Positions 35,815 to 43,820 of a stretch of 64,000 nucleotides of DNA are shown piece by piece. Below the pieces are notes generated by a model, which did no database searches, was not told the origin of the DNA, and saw only the letters and a program-made list of their open reading frames with translations. Location: positions 56,112-120,111 of the forward strand of contig NZ_KB849229.1 in assembly GCF_000368045.1 (NCBI RefSeq), read 5' to 3'. The position numbers and the translations under genes were made by a program. This DNA comes from Acinetobacter johnsonii CIP 64.6 (lineage in GTDB: Bacteria; Pseudomonadota; Gammaproteobacteria; Pseudomonadales; Moraxellaceae). Each line of letters starts with the position of its first letter. The stretch's first letter is position 1.

Positions 35815-37179
35815 TTATTTCTTCATCTTTTGTGGACGTTGATAGTTTTCTTTTTCAACTTGCTTAGAGCGTTCTACCGCTAAACTATTCTCTGCAACAT
35901 CACGGGTAATGGTTGAACCTGCGCCGACGGTTGCGCCGTTGCCAATCGTGACAGGTGCAACCAATGAGCTGTTGGAACCAATAAATGCAGCATCACCAAT
36001 GATGGTTTTAAATTTATTTGCACCATCATAATTACAGGTAATAGTCCCAGCACCAATGTTCGAGCCTGCACCAATTTCAGCATCACCTAAATAGGTAAAG
36101 TGGTTGGCTTTTGAACCGAAGCCAACGCTGGTGTTTTTAACTTCAACGAAGTTACCAATATGCACTTCAGCAGCCAGTTTTGCACCTGGACGTAAACGAG
36201 CAAAAGGACCAATCTGCGCATCTTCACCGACCATAGCATTATCAAAGAGGCTATACGGCTGAACTTTTGTACCTGCTGCGATCTTGGTGTTTTTGATGAT
36301 ACAACCTGCACCAATTTCTACATGGTCGCCGAATTCACATTCGCCTTCAATAATCACATTGATGTCGATGCGTACGTCTTGCCCAACGATTAAATTTCCA
36401 CGAAGGTCAAAGCGACTTGGGTCAATCAGATGGACACCTTGCTGCATGAGCTTTTTGGCTTGATCTGTTTGAAATTGACGTTCTAATGCGGCGAGTTGGA
36501 TACGATCATTCACTCCTTCAACTTCGAAGGCTTGTTCAGGCTCAACCGATGCGACTTGCATCCCATCAGCTAAGGCCATTGCTACAATATCAGTCAGGTA
36601 ATATTCACCTTGCGCATTGTTATTGCTTAAGCGTGGTAACCACGCATGTAATTTGGCATTGCTGACACAGTAAATACCGGTATTAATTTCTTTAATCTGG
36701 TGCTGCTCTGTGGTCGCATCCTTATGTTCAACAATCGCCTGAATCTGACCATTCTCACGCACAATACGGCCATAACCAGTTGCATCGGCTAAAGTTAAAG
36801 TCACTAGGCCAATGCCTGTCTCGGCTGTTGCATTGAGTAATTTTTGTAGTGTGTTTTGAGAGATGCAAGGTACATCACCTGATAAAATCAGTGAGCTACC
36901 TTCCTGTGGAAGGACAGGGAGTGTCATTTGCACCGCATGGCCAGTTCCGAGTTGCTCTGCTTGTTCCACCCATTCAATCTTTTCATGAGTAAACGTTTCT
37001 TGAACTCGTGCACCGCCATGCCCATAAATTGTAATAATATTGGCTGCATTTAATTTTTTTGCAGTGTCGATGACATGACCCAGTAAAGGACGTCCTGCAA
37101 GTGGTTGTAATACTTTTGGTAAAGAAGAACGCATACGTGTTCCTTTACCTGCAGCAAGAATAATAACAGTCGTTGACAT
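35815..37179 (-). CDS. glmU: Bifunctional GlmU (UDP-N-acetylglucosamine pyrophosphorylase / GlcN-1-P acetyltransferase)
   Basis: The 454-residue enzyme performs the last two steps to UDP-GlcNAc. The N-terminal pyrophosphorylase has LAAGKGTRMRSSLPKVLQPL and the GTGHAVQ loop. The C-terminal left-handed beta-helix has many hexapeptide repeats (IGPFARLRPGAKL, IGNFVEVKN, FTYLGDAEIGAGSNIGAGTI, NYDGANK, IGSNSSLVAPV). The length is standard. It lies between pgpA (20 bp) and glmS (12 bp), in the same transcript direction. Confidence 0.98.
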   Translation of the reverse strand: MSTTVIILAAGKGTRMRSSLPKVLQPLAGRPLLGHVIDTAKKLNAANIITIYGHGGARVQETFTHEKIEWVEQAEQLGTGHAVQMTLPVLPQEGSSLILSGDVPCISQNTLQKLLNATAETGIGLVTLTLADATGYGRIVRENGQIQAIVEHKDATTEQHQIKEINTGIYCVSNAKLHAWLPRLSNNNAQGEYYLTDIVAMALADGMQVASVEPEQAFEVEGVNDRIQLAALERQFQTDQAKKLMQQGVHLIDPSRFDLRGNLIVGQDVRIDINVIIEGECEFGDHVEIGAGCIIKNTKIAAGTKVQPYSLFDNAMVGEDAQIGPFARLRPGAKLAAEVHIGNFVEVKNTSVGFGSKANHFTYLGDAEIGAGSNIGAGTITCNYDGANKFKTIIGDAAFIGSNSSLVAPVTIGNGATVGAGSTITRDVAENSLAVERSKQVEKENYQRPQKMKK

Positions 37180-37199
37180 GTTGTAATCCTAAAAATGGC

Positions 37200-37721
37200 C
37201 TAAGCCACAGTGAAATAAAAATAAATCCAAATACAAAGCGCAGCCCATAGCCCTGCAATCAGGTCATCGAGCATAATGCCAAAACCACCCTCGACTTTTT
37301 GGTCAATGACGCGAATTGGCCAAGGTTTCCACACATCAAAAATACGAAATAAAACAAAACCCAGCAGTAGCCAGAGCCAATTCATTTGCCCTAAATATAG
37401 AACAGGTAAAAAAGTGATGGACTGGCCAGCAAACTCATCCCATACAATACGCCCATCATCATGTACGCCCATCACTTTGGCGGTATGCCCACAGATATAA
37501 ATACCAATGAGAGACATGAGGAATATGGCAATAATGGTGTTGGATAAGCCAATTGCAAGCCAAATCGGGACAAACAGCAGCGCGAAGGCAGAACCAAACG
37601 TTCCAGGTGCTTTAGGTGCTAGCCCTGAGCCAAACCCTACACCGCAAAACACGATGAAACGGTCATACCAAGACATCTGACGAAAGAGGATAGGGGGCTT
37701 ATGCAAAGTGTTGATATCCAT
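37200..37721 (-). CDS. pgpA: Phosphatidylglycerophosphatase A
   Basis: PgpA dephosphorylates phosphatidylglycerophosphate to phosphatidylglycerol at the inner membrane. The 173-residue protein has 3-4 hydrophobic segments and the family motifs FGSGLAPKAPGTFGSAFA, DGRIVWDEFAGQSI, RIFDVWKPWPI and GGFGIMLDDLIAGL with its acidic residues. The start overlaps the end of thiL by 23 bp, a common arrangement in gamma-proteobacteria. Confidence 0.94.
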   Translation of the reverse strand: MDINTLHKPPILFRQMSWYDRFIVFCGVGFGSGLAPKAPGTFGSAFALLFVPIWLAIGLSNTIIAIFLMSLIGIYICGHTAKVMGVHDDGRIVWDEFAGQSITFLPVLYLGQMNWLWLLLGFVLFRIFDVWKPWPIRVIDQKVEGGFGIMLDDLIAGLWAALCIWIYFYFTVA

Positions 37722-38616
37722 TAAATTGCAAGGAATGGTCTAAGCCATTTTGTTGAAAACGCAGACCACTTTCGGCATCAATTTTTCCAATGACACTGAT
37801 GCTGCTATGGTTTTGTTGTTGCAAAAGTTTTTCATAATTCTGCGGACTTATTGTAAAGCATAATTCATAGTCATCGCCACCCGCCAAAGCATATTGCCAT
37901 TGTTGTTCTCGTGTTACATCTTGTAGAGCGGTGTTGATTGGCAGTTGATCAAGTTGTAGGGTTGCGCCCACATGGGATGCTTTTAAAATATGGCCGAGAT
38001 CTTGTGCTAAGCCATCCGACACATCAATCATACTGTGCGCCAAGCCTTTGAGCGCCTGACCCAGTTCACAGCGTGGGGTGGGGTAGTCCAAACGTTGTTG
38101 CAGAGGGTGGCCTAAGTGCTGCAAGGCAAAAGCAGCATCACCGACAGTGCCACTGATACAAATCAAATCACCCACTTGCGCGGCAGATCGAGTGACGGCT
38201 TGACCGATATCGACCCAGCCCAGTGCAGTCACGGAAATAGTGAGATGTGGGCTTTGGGTGGTGTCTCCACCAATTAAACTCACGCCAAATTGATCACAGC
38301 AATCATATAAACCCTGACTAAAGCCTTTGAGCCAGTCATGATCAATTTGGGGTAAGCTCAAGGCCAATAAAATACTCTGAGGTTTCGCGCCCATTGCGGC
38401 GATATCAGATAAATTGACTGCGACAGATTTCCAGCCAATCGCATGTGGGCTGGTATCAAGCGGGAAGTGACGTCCAGCAACCAAGGTATCGGCACAAATG
38501 ACCAATTGTTGCTGCGGTGGTGGGGTGAGCAAGGCTGAGTCGTCACCGACGCCTAAATCGACAGAATGAGGACTCTGACGATTAAAATAGCTATCAATGA
38601 TCGAAAACTCAGCCAT
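37699..38616 (-). CDS. thiL: Thiamine-monophosphate kinase
   Basis: ThiL phosphorylates thiamine monophosphate to thiamine diphosphate, the active cofactor. The 305-residue protein belongs to the PurM-like ATPases: MAEFSIIDSYF start, GVGDDSALL (metal-binding aspartates), GRHFPLDTSPHAIGWKSVAVNLSD, GGDTTQSPHLTISVTALG, MIDVSDGLAQDLGHIL and AGGDDYELCFT. It follows nusB by 12 bp and overlaps pgpA. Confidence 0.95.
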   Translation of the reverse strand: MAEFSIIDSYFNRQSPHSVDLGVGDDSALLTPPPQQQLVICADTLVAGRHFPLDTSPHAIGWKSVAVNLSDIAAMGAKPQSILLALSLPQIDHDWLKGFSQGLYDCCDQFGVSLIGGDTTQSPHLTISVTALGWVDIGQAVTRSAAQVGDLICISGTVGDAAFALQHLGHPLQQRLDYPTPRCELGQALKGLAHSMIDVSDGLAQDLGHILKASHVGATLQLDQLPINTALQDVTREQQWQYALAGGDDYELCFTISPQNYEKLLQQQNHSSISVIGKIDAESGLRFQQNGLDHSLQFNGYQHFA

Positions 38617-38628
38617 ACAACAAATCTA

Positions 38629-39084
38629 CTACTGTGAGTTCGCTTGTTGCTTTTCTGCTGCACGTAAAGTTGTTGCTAAACGATCTAATACACCATTGAT
38701 GTATTTATGGCTGTCGGCACCGCCAAAATGTTTAGCAAGCTCGATCGCTTCGTCTAAAACCACGCGATACGGGACTTCAAGGTGTTCCTTGAGTTCATAG
38801 GCGCCTAAGCGAAGAGTTGCTAGTTCCACGCCGTCAAGCGCAGAAACTTCGCGATCAAGCACAGGGATTAAGAGCGCATCCAATGCTTCATGATTGGCAA
38901 CCACTTGGGTTAACAATTCATGATAATAGCTCAGATCCACTTTGTGCATGGCATTTTCCACACGCGTACGTGCTTCGATCTCATGGACTGGATTGTGGCT
39001 CATTTGCCATTCGTAAATTCCTTGTACAGCAAAGCGACGTGCTTTACGTTTTGCTGCATAAGTTGCTTGCAATGTTTGCGACAT
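38629..39084 (-). CDS. nusB: Transcription antitermination factor NusB
   Basis: NusB with NusE (ribosomal protein S10) binds boxA RNA to promote antitermination on rRNA operons. The 151-residue all-helical protein shows RKARRFAVQGIYEWQMS near the N-terminus, then LSYYHELLTQVV, LRLGAYELKEHLEVPYRVVLDEAIELAKHFG (seen as adjacent blocks) and SHKYINGVLDRLA at the end. It lies 4 bp after ribH and 12 bp before thiL. Confidence 0.95.
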   Translation of the reverse strand: MSQTLQATYAAKRKARRFAVQGIYEWQMSHNPVHEIEARTRVENAMHKVDLSYYHELLTQVVANHEALDALLIPVLDREVSALDGVELATLRLGAYELKEHLEVPYRVVLDEAIELAKHFGGADSHKYINGVLDRLATTLRAAEKQQANSQ

Positions 39085-39088
39085 AGCG

Positions 39089-39559
39089 TTAAATAGCCTT
39101 TAACAAGTTAACCATTTCAATTGCAGTAAGAGCAGCTTCGCCGCCTTTATTACCTGCTTTTGTACCCGAGCGTTCAATCGCTTGTTCAATACTATCCGTA
39201 GTCAATACACCATTAATCACTGGAAGACCAGATTCTAGGCCAACCACGCCTAAACCTTTGGCACATTCACCTGCAACAAAGTCGAAGTGAGGCGTGCTAC
39301 CACGAATCACAGCACCCAGTGCAATGATGGCATCGAAGCGTTCAGACGCCACTAATTTTTTAGCCACGACAGGAAGTTCCCACGCGCCTGGTGCATGAAC
39401 AACAGTGATATTATCCTCTGATACACCATGACGTTTCAATGTATCAATTGCACCTTCTAATAGATGTTCGACAACAAAACTATTAAAACGACCCACTAAA
39501 ATCGCATAACGGCCTTCGCTAGCGAGATGTAACATACCTTCAATACGGCGAATTGCCAT
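39089..39559 (-). CDS. ribH: 6,7-dimethyl-8-ribityllumazine synthase
   Basis: This enzyme condenses 5-amino-6-ribitylaminouracil with 3,4-dihydroxy-2-butanone 4-phosphate, the product of the neighbouring ribB gene, to make the riboflavin precursor. The 156-residue protein has VGRFNSFVVEHLLEGAID, VHAPGAWELPVVAKKL, ALGAVIRGSTPHFDFVAGE (catalytic His) and GVLTTDSIEQAIERSG with NKGGEAA. It lies 18 bp after ribB. Confidence 0.97.
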   Translation of the reverse strand: MAIRRIEGMLHLASEGRYAILVGRFNSFVVEHLLEGAIDTLKRHGVSEDNITVVHAPGAWELPVVAKKLVASERFDAIIALGAVIRGSTPHFDFVAGECAKGLGVVGLESGLPVINGVLTTDSIEQAIERSGTKAGNKGGEAALTAIEMVNLLKAI

Positions 39560-39577
39560 AGCAACCTCGATGATTTT

Positions 39578-40693
39578 TTAAGTTGTTTGATGTGCGGTGA
39601 TATATTCCACCACTTCTAAATTGAACCCAGAGAGTGCATTAAAGCGTAAAGGCGAGCTCAAAAGCTTCATCTTTTCTACGCCTAAATCACGTAAAATTTG
39701 TGCGCCAACCCCAATGGTTTGGTACTGCTGAGATAAAGCAGCATTGGATTTGGTTGGTTTTGGTGCTGTAAGGCTGTCTAAGGCTGGGCCTAAGTCTTGT
39801 AAATGACGCTGACCAATCCAGACTAAAACACCACGATCGCTGCTTGCGATTTCTTGCAGGGCTTTGTCGAGATTCCATGCTGGCTCGCCGTCTTTTTTGT
39901 TGAGCTTGAGCAGGTCACGAACAGGGTTGAAACCATGGACACGAACGGTCGTTACCCCTTCTTTCGGTTCACCTTTCACCAAAGCCAAGTGAATATCTGG
40001 ATTGCCTAATTCGCGGTAACGGTATAAGTCAAACGTGCCATATTCGGTATTAATGCTTTGCTGATCAATGCGTTCAACCGTTTGCTCGTTGGTCATACGA
40101 TAGTGAATCAGATCCGCGATGGTGCCAATTTTTAAACCATGCTTTTCAGCAAAAATTTCAAGATCGGCACGACGCGCCATCGTGCCATCTTCATTGATGA
40201 TTTCACAGATGACCGATGCAGGCTCTAGACCCGCTAGGCGAGATAAATCACAACCTGCTTCGGTATGACCTGCGCGGTGTAGAACGCCACCAGGCTGCGC
40301 CATCAATGGGAAAATATGTCCTGGTTGAACGATATCTGATGGTTTTGCATGTGCCGCTACTGCCGTTTGAATAGTATGCGCACGTTCTGCAGGTGAAATC
40401 CCTGTAGAAATACCTTCTGCCGCTTCAATGGAGAGCGTGAAGTTGGTGCCATGTTGTGCGCCATTGGCATCGACCATCAATGGAAGATTCAATTGTTTAC
40501 AGCGATCACGGCTGAGCGTTAAGCACACCAAACCACGGGCATGGGTGATCATAAAGTTGATGTCTTCTGCGCGAACATGGGTCGCTGCGATAACTAAATC
40601 ACCTTCATTTTCACGATCTTCGTCATCCATCAGGATGACCATTTTACCTGCACGGATATCTGCAACTAGCTCTTCAACGGTATTGAGCGGCAT
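39578..40693 (-). CDS. ribB: 3,4-dihydroxy-2-butanone 4-phosphate synthase with degenerate GTP cyclohydrolase II-like tail
   Basis: The N-terminal 200 residues are a complete RibB: ILMDDEDRENEGDLVIAA, ITHARGLVCLTL, GTNFTLSIEA, GHIFPLMAQPGGVLHRAGHT and EAGCDLSRLAG. The C-terminal 165 residues align with GTP cyclohydrolase II but lack its zinc cysteines and catalytic block (normally SECLTGDVFGS...CDCG; here TTVRVHGFNPVRDLLKL), so only the DHBP synthase activity is expected (RibBX-type architecture). The ATG at 40693 is preferred over the adjacent TTG at 40696. It is the first gene of the reverse run to glmS. Confidence 0.94.
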   Translation of the reverse strand: MPLNTVEELVADIRAGKMVILMDDEDRENEGDLVIAATHVRAEDINFMITHARGLVCLTLSRDRCKQLNLPLMVDANGAQHGTNFTLSIEAAEGISTGISPAERAHTIQTAVAAHAKPSDIVQPGHIFPLMAQPGGVLHRAGHTEAGCDLSRLAGLEPASVICEIINEDGTMARRADLEIFAEKHGLKIGTIADLIHYRMTNEQTVERIDQQSINTEYGTFDLYRYRELGNPDIHLALVKGEPKEGVTTVRVHGFNPVRDLLKLNKKDGEPAWNLDKALQEIASSDRGVLVWIGQRHLQDLGPALDSLTAPKPTKSNAALSQQYQTIGVGAQILRDLGVEKMKLLSSPLRFNALSGFNLEVVEYITAHQTT

Positions 40694-41211
40694 CAACCTT
40701 CACCTTCATCGTTGTCGCCATGGACGACATATCATTTGTTTTCATTGGCACATAGTTTAAGCTTTTTTCAGGCTTTTGCCTATGTGCGAATCATTTCCTT
40801 GAGTCGTCCATTGTTATACACAGTCAGTCCCAGCTTGAAAAGATGCCTTTATTTTAAAAAGCTGAAATGTGCTTAGTCTTTAAGCGATTGAAAAGCATAA
40901 AAAAGAAAAATCTTATCGAAAATAAGTCAATCGGCGCAGTAAATAAGGGGTCTAGACAAATGTTGTGCTATGGGCGGCGTGTGGTTGAGCGTTAGAGTAC
41001 CTTCTTTTTTGAATTTGACCATCAGGTTCAGTTTTAGCAGGGTACTGCAACTAATGAATCAGACCGGGGTGGATATTTGCGTTCACTCATCGGGTGGAGG
41101 ATGAGTCAAAAAATATTGAATATGCCGAGTGAATAATCAGACGATTCGTCATCTATTTTTGATTTGTACTATAATTCGTCTTTTTTAATCCTCTGGATTA
41201 TTTCTTCTGTG
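40694..41211. promoter_or_regulatory. 518-bp divergent region between ribB and the metF-like gene
   Basis: No gene is visible. On the ribB side two nested inverted repeats occur: ATGGACGAC/GTCGTCCAT (40720-40728 with 40803-40811) enclosing GCACATAG/CTATGTGC (40748-40755 with 40780-40787). On the other side lie AGTACC/GGTACT and ACTCATC/GATGAGT (41085-41106) inverted repeats and a TATAAT at 41170-41175 that suits the metF-like gene. I see none of the conserved FMN riboswitch sequence. Function of these structures is unknown. Confidence 0.5.
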
Positions 41212-42606
41212 ATGTCCCTACTTGCTCAATATTTTGCACAGCAACAATTTTGCGTATTGGTTGAATACTTAAGCTCGCACCAAGCCCAGTGGCCTGTGAA
41301 AGCTCAATTTGCAGGTTTTCCTGCGGCTATGACTCTGGCTGATCGGGTGCATGCGGATGATGATGAAGCGCCTTTGCAAGTCGCCAAACAGTATCCACAA
41401 GAGATTGAAAAAGTCATTCACTTTTCGGGGAAGGCACGGGATATACAAGACTTTGAGCAGTTTTTACAAGATGCAAAAACACAGGGTCAAAAGAACTTGT
41501 TGCTCTTAACGGGTGATAAATTAAAACAGCACTGCTATAGCCACGACCTAGAACCCCGAACACGTTATTTGGAGTCCGTGAATGCTGTCATGGAAGCCAA
41601 ACGCCAAGGCGGTTTTCATATTGGTGTCGCGTTTAATCCGTTTAAATATGCTGAAGCGGAAAAAGAGGCGCAATATTTAAAACTGCATAAAAAGATGAAA
41701 GCAGGGGCCGATTATGTGATTACCCAATTGGGCTATGACATGACTGCTTTACAGGATGCGCATGCATTTTTAGCGCGGCATCAGTATGCGCAGAAAATTT
41801 TAGCTTGCGTCATGCCACTGACCTTGGCACGGGCCAAGTTTATGCTGAAACATAAAGTGGCTGGCATTGTGATCACCCCGCATATGTTGCAGGTGTTGCA
41901 ACAGGAAAAAGAACAGAGTTTAAGTGATCACGTTTATATGCGCTGCGCATTACAGATTCTAATGTGTCGACATTTGGGTTTTGCGGGGGTGCATTTATCG
42001 GCTTGCCATCAGCCTGAAGAACAAAGCTTACTGGAGCGTTATATTGAAGAATATCGGCACTTGAGTTTTGCTGAGTGTGAACGACTTTGGAATACGCTTT
42101 GGCAGGTGCAAACCGGTACAGAGTTTCATCCGAAGCTGACTTATTATTCACGGCCTGCGACCTCAAGTCAGATTATTAAGTACCAACATCTGCATCTGAT
42201 GCACGATGCTTTATTTGAATCTAAACTGGCCAAAGGCGTGGGGCGGTTTATTTTCAATTTCAATGTTTGGGATCGCTCGCGTGCCAATCAAGTACTACTG
42301 AAAACAGAACATTTGAGTAAACATGCAGTGGTGGGCTGTGAAAGTTGCGGTCAATGCCGTTTAGGCGAAACCTTGTATATTTGCCCTGAAACCTGTCCCA
42401 AAGGCTTGGCCAATGGGCCCTGTGGTGGAACCAGCTTAGACTGCTGTGAATTTGGTGACCGTGAATGCATTCACTCAGTCAAAGCACGCTTAGCCAAAGC
42501 CGTTGGACAAACCAAGATCTTAAAAGAAAAGCTGATTCCGACCGTGTCGATTGCGGTGCGTGGAACCAGCTCTTGGAAAAATTGGTATGTGGAGTCTACT
42601 GGCTGA
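41212..42606 (+). CDS. Methylenetetrahydrofolate reductase-like protein with MetV-type Cys-rich C-terminus
   Basis: A 464-residue protein. Its central part reads like a MetF TIM barrel (KNLLLLTGDKLKQHCY, LESVNAVMEAKRQGGFHIG, VAFNPFKYAEAEKEAQYLKL, KMKAGADYVITQLGYD). The tail carries a cysteine array, CESCGQCRLGETLYICPETC and CPKGLANGPCGGTSLDCCEF, as in the MTHFR C-terminal/MetV domain, likely binding zinc or an Fe-S cluster. It probably acts in methyl-folate metabolism, but its electron donor and direction are unknown. The ATG at 41212 is preferred because the open frame upstream overlaps the promoter. MetR is encoded 3 kb away. Confidence 0.75.
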   Translation: MSLLAQYFAQQQFCVLVEYLSSHQAQWPVKAQFAGFPAAMTLADRVHADDDEAPLQVAKQYPQEIEKVIHFSGKARDIQDFEQFLQDAKTQGQKNLLLLTGDKLKQHCYSHDLEPRTRYLESVNAVMEAKRQGGFHIGVAFNPFKYAEAEKEAQYLKLHKKMKAGADYVITQLGYDMTALQDAHAFLARHQYAQKILACVMPLTLARAKFMLKHKVAGIVITPHMLQVLQQEKEQSLSDHVYMRCALQILMCRHLGFAGVHLSACHQPEEQSLLERYIEEYRHLSFAECERLWNTLWQVQTGTEFHPKLTYYSRPATSSQIIKYQHLHLMHDALFESKLAKGVGRFIFNFNVWDRSRANQVLLKTEHLSKHAVVGCESCGQCRLGETLYICPETCPKGLANGPCGGTSLDCCEFGDRECIHSVKARLAKAVGQTKILKEKLIPTVSIAVRGTSSWKNWYVESTG

Positions 42607-42608
42607 AA

Positions 42609-43274
42609 TCAGCTGTCCTGATCCATGGCATTGGAATAGAACTTTTGTCCGAGTTTGATCCGTTCACGGCCTTGACTCATGCGCCAACGGTTGCTATCCC
42701 GCAGTGAATACACACAGCCGCAGTACTCTTGTTGATAAAACTCTTCACGTTTGCTGATGTCCAGCATGCGTACCGCACCGCCATGCTTGCGCCAGTTGTA
42801 GTCCCAGTAGTGAATGCCTGCATAATGTGAAGCAGAACGGTGGCCGCACTCATTGATCTGCTGCATATTCTTCCAACGGGAAATACCGAGAGAGCTGCTG
42901 ATTAGACTAAAGCCATGTTCTGCCGCATATAACGCTGTCCGTTCAAACCGCATATCAAAACACATGGTGCAACGGATCCCTTTCTCTGGCTCATTTTCCA
43001 TACCTTTAGCGCGTGCAAACCAGTTGTCTGTGTCGTAATCACAGTCAATAAATGGAATGTGATGTTTTTCTGCAAAGCGAATATTTTCTTCTTTGCGAAT
43101 CAGATATTCCTTTACAGGATGAATGTTGGGGTTATAGAAAAAGATAGAAAAATCGATACCTGATTCAATCAGGGTTTCCATGACTTCACCTGAGCAAGGC
43201 GCACAGCAGGAATGCAAGAGCAGTTTGTCATGACCTGTGGGGAGGCTAAGTTTCTGACGTTCGAGCTTCGACAT
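42609..43274 (-). CDS. queH: Epoxyqueuosine reductase QueH
   Basis: QueH reduces epoxyqueuosine in tRNA to queuosine and replaces the unrelated QueG in many bacteria. The 221-residue protein has LLLHSCCAPCSGEVMETL (the CC and CxxC-like cysteines), IFFYNPNIHPVKEYLIRK, IRCTMCFDMRFERTA, ISSSLGISRWKNMQQIN and EYCGCVYSLRDSN, supplying the conserved [4Fe-4S] and metal-binding residues. It is convergent with the metF-like gene, their stops being 2 bp apart, and is transcribed alone. Confidence 0.95.
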   Translation of the reverse strand: MSKLERQKLSLPTGHDKLLLHSCCAPCSGEVMETLIESGIDFSIFFYNPNIHPVKEYLIRKEENIRFAEKHHIPFIDCDYDTDNWFARAKGMENEPEKGIRCTMCFDMRFERTALYAAEHGFSLISSSLGISRWKNMQQINECGHRSASHYAGIHYWDYNWRKHGGAVRMLDISKREEFYQQEYCGCVYSLRDSNRWRMSQGRERIKLGQKFYSNAMDQDS

Positions 43275-43578
43275 ATTGAATGGTTTTTATCTATTTAAAC
43301 CAGACAGTTTAAAACGTCTAACGAGTGGATCAACGGCGATTGGATGAGGAATTCTCAGGATGAGCTGATGAATTTTCATGATTAAAATCGACTTTAGCAG
43401 ATGATAAGGACCTGTATTGGGCGCTGTAGATGAGTAGAGAGAGAACATTTGAGAGGCCCTAACTTGCATAATGGAGCGAGATTCGTCATCATTTACACAA
43501 AGGGTGTTTAACAGTTGTGTTAGATAGGTATTCGTTGAAGGCGGGCCACTTCAACAGCATGAAAGAGAGTATCTAGCT
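43275..43578. other. 304-bp stretch without recognised gene
   Basis: It lies between the queH start and a small forward gene. It should contain the queH promoter. I see no RNA gene, repeat or convincing reading frame; a short reverse frame at 43287-43469 has no ribosome-binding site or family resemblance. Confidence 0.5.
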
Positions 43579-43773
43579 GTGCTTCATTTTTTTACTACGC
43601 CTTCCAATAAGGAATTGGAGTGTCGTCATAATTTTCAGTATGAGACCGATATGCGTTTGATCCAACGCTGTAAATTTCTTGAAGATCAAGATGAGAAAAA
43701 AGCCATTCAACATCTTTTAAAAGAACGGGGTTATACCAAAGCTGAGATTTTAAAGCTCACCATTGATGGTTAA
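43579..43773 (+). CDS. Small hypothetical protein (64 residues)
   Basis: Not recognised. The frame starts with GTG and encodes a charged soluble protein; from the internal ATG at 43651 it reads MRLIQRCKFLEDQDEKKAI, then HLLKERGYTKAEILKLTIDG, which looks like a compact helical protein. An intrinsic terminator begins 12 bp after the stop, which supports a real transcribed gene. The ATG at 43651 (40 residues) is the alternative start. No signal peptide or membrane segment is seen. Confidence 0.55.
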   Translation: MLHFFTTPSNKELECRHNFQYETDMRLIQRCKFLEDQDEKKAIQHLLKERGYTKAEILKLTIDG

Positions 43774-43784
43774 ATCTAAGATTT

Positions 43785-43820
43785 AAAAAAAGCTTCCTAG
43801 TCGGAAGCTTTTTTGTTTTT
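43785..43820. terminator. Intrinsic terminator after the small hypothetical gene
   Basis: AAAAAAAGCTTCC-TAGTC-GGAAGCTTTTTT followed by GTTTTT gives a stem of 12 bp with A and T runs on both sides. It can act in both directions. Confidence 0.88.

Noticed and set aside
40694..41163. FMN riboswitch upstream of ribB
   Set aside because: The conserved FMN-aptamer sequence elements could not be found on the reverse strand; only unrelated inverted repeats are present.
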